The translations under genes and the position numbers were made by a program. A stretch of 64,000 nucleotides of DNA, taken from NCBI GenBank assembly GCA_050485425.1, contig JBJHBJ010000001.1:1-64000 (forward strand), given 5' to 3'. Positions 63,142 to 64,000 of the stretch are shown one piece after another. The notes under the pieces are model-generated. The model was given only the letters and a program-made list of their open reading frames with translations, was not told the origin of the DNA and did no database searches. This DNA comes from LSCE01 sp050485425 (GTDB lineage Bacteria > Pseudomonadota > Gammaproteobacteria > Nitrococcales > Aquisalimonadaceae). Position 1 is the stretch's first letter. Every line of letters begins with the position of its first letter.

Positions 63142-63698
63142 CGTGTGAGGGCCTCCGGTTCGTCCCGGACCGGCCGGGGCCAGGTCCAGTTGTCCGGCCG
63201 CGCCGGCACCGGAATCATATGGATGCAATCCACCGGGCAGGGGTCCACGCAGAGGTCGCAGCCGGTACAGGCCTGCCGGATGACCGTATGCATGTGTTTG
63301 TGGGCACCGAGAATGGCGTCAACCGGGCAGGCCTGGATGCACAGGGTGCAGCCTATGCAGGCACTCTCGTCGATCCACGCCACGGTGGGCGTGGGTTTCT
63401 CGGCGCCGTTGTCCGGGTTCAACGGCTTTGGTTCGCGATCAAGCAGGTCGGCCAGGGCAAGTATGGTGGCCTCGCCGCCGGGTGGACACTGGTTGATGTC
63501 GGCCCGTCCCTCGGCGATGGCTTCGGCATAGGGGCGGCAGCCCGGGTAGCCGCATTGGGCGCACTGGGTCTGGGGCAGGCGGGCGTCGATCTCGTCCGCC
63601 ACCGGGTTACCCTGGACGCGGAAGCGGATGGCCGCATAGCCCAGCAGCAGCCCGAACAGGGCTGCCAGCACGCCACTGACCAGCAAGGCTTCAATCAT
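63138..63698 (-). CDS. rnfB: Rnf complex ferredoxin-type subunit RnfB
   Basis: A 186-residue subunit. One helix (about 5-26) is followed by an Fe-S cluster motif (QTQCAQCGYPGCRPYAEAI) and two ferredoxin 4Fe-4S motifs (CIGCTLCIQACPVDAI; CTGCDLCVDPCPVDCI). It takes electrons for the membrane complex. It lies 30 bases after rnfA. Confidence 0.96.
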   Translation of the reverse strand: MIEALLVSGVLAALFGLLLGYAAIRFRVQGNPVADEIDARLPQTQCAQCGYPGCRPYAEAIAEGRADINQCPPGGEATILALADLLDREPKPLNPDNGAEKPTPTVAWIDESACIGCTLCIQACPVDAILGAHKHMHTVIRQACTGCDLCVDPCPVDCIHMIPVPARPDNWTWPRPVRDEPEALTR

Positions 63699-63728
63699 GA
63701 GCGTCGTTCATCAGTGTCGAATGTCCGA

Positions 63729-64000
63729 TCAGGCCAGCCCGGCGAAGCCCATGAACGCCAGCGCCATCAGGCCGGCGGTGACCAGGGCGATGGCGGCTCC
63801 CTGGAAGGGCTCGGGCACATCGGCCGCGGCCAGCCGTTCCCGCATGGCGGCGAACAGCACCAACACCAGCGAGAACCCCGCGGCGGCGCCGAAACCGAAG
63901 AACGCGGACTGCACGAAGCTGTTCTGCTCCTGCACGTTCAGCAGCGCCACGCCGAGTACCGCACAGTTGGTGGTGATCAGCGGCAGAAAGATCCCCAGCA
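63729..64000 (-). CDS. rnfA: Rnf complex subunit RnfA (partial, runs off right edge)
   Basis: The C-terminal ~90 residues of RnfA. The frame is open to the window edge and reads LGIFLPLITTNCAVLGVALL, with the conserved TNC, then two more helices (AAAGFSLVLVLFAAMRERL, AAIALVTAGLMALAFMGFAG). The family is about 193 residues, so some 100 residues lie beyond the window. It is presumably first in the rnfABCDGE operon. Confidence 0.93.
   Translation of the reverse strand, partial: LGIFLPLITTNCAVLGVALLNVQEQNSFVQSAFFGFGAAAGFSLVLVLFAAMRERLAAADVPEPFQGAAIALVTAGLMALAFMGFAGLA

Overview
This 64-kb window comes from a GC-rich gammaproteobacterial chromosome. The leuCDB-asd-fimV-truA-trpF-accD-folC-dedD-cvpA-purF-metZ cluster, the rnfABCDGE-nth cluster and FimV all point to Gammaproteobacteria. 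A halophilic or alkaliphilic Ectothiorhodospiraceae-type host is my inference from base composition and acidic proteins, not something proven here. There are no rRNA or tRNA genes, CRISPR arrays, insertion sequences or phage genes in the window.

Region by region. (1) 1-1.6 kb: two lower-GC genes that look like a membrane-acting toxin followed by a small membrane immunity protein. (2) 1.5-5.8 kb, minus strand: amidohydrolase, extended SDR, eight-helix membrane protein, TIGR01777 epimerase, and a short Smr-domain gene that seems to start with CTG. (3) 6-10 kb: small single genes (FAH-family hydratase, YHS protein, VOC protein, solute-binding protein). (4) 10-12.5 kb: a PadR-type regulator with a Cys-Cys pair, an MFS exporter and ArsH. 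Two near-identical 19-bp operators flank the regulator gene. (5) 12.6-31 kb: metabolic and housekeeping genes, including a DUF3141 PHA-synthase-like protein, thpR, a ROK kinase, rluE, a thioesterase, a universal stress protein, a UvrD-like helicase, a ferric-reductase-like flavocytochrome, an amidase, psd, a Sco protein, prmB, aroC, an MFS transporter, a second PadR regulator and nitronate monooxygenase.

(6) 31-48.6 kb, plus strand: the biosynthetic supercluster leuC-leuD-leuB-asd-fimV-truA-trpF-trpB-trpA-accD-folC-dedD-cvpA-purF-metZ, serving leucine, aspartate-family, tryptophan, fatty-acid, folate and purine synthesis. metZ is preceded by a clear SAM-II riboswitch with an intrinsic terminator and a complementary antiterminator, so it should be switched off when SAM is plentiful. 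(7) 48.6-56.5 kb, plus strand: glycerate kinase, a DUF455 ferritin-like protein, a small coiled-coil protein, Tpx, a GNAT-nitrilase fusion, a beta-carbonic anhydrase next to a SulP transporter (probable bicarbonate uptake), and an isochorismatase-like hydrolase. (8) 56.5-64 kb, minus strand: slyD, then the rnfABCDGE-nth-DUF1841-mscS series. rnfA runs off the right edge.

The most interesting items are the PadR(CysCys)-MFS-ArsH locus with its paired operators, the SAM-II attenuator plus an unexplained 18-bp perfect inverted repeat before metZ, the toxin/immunity-like pair at the left edge, and the CTG-start Smr gene.
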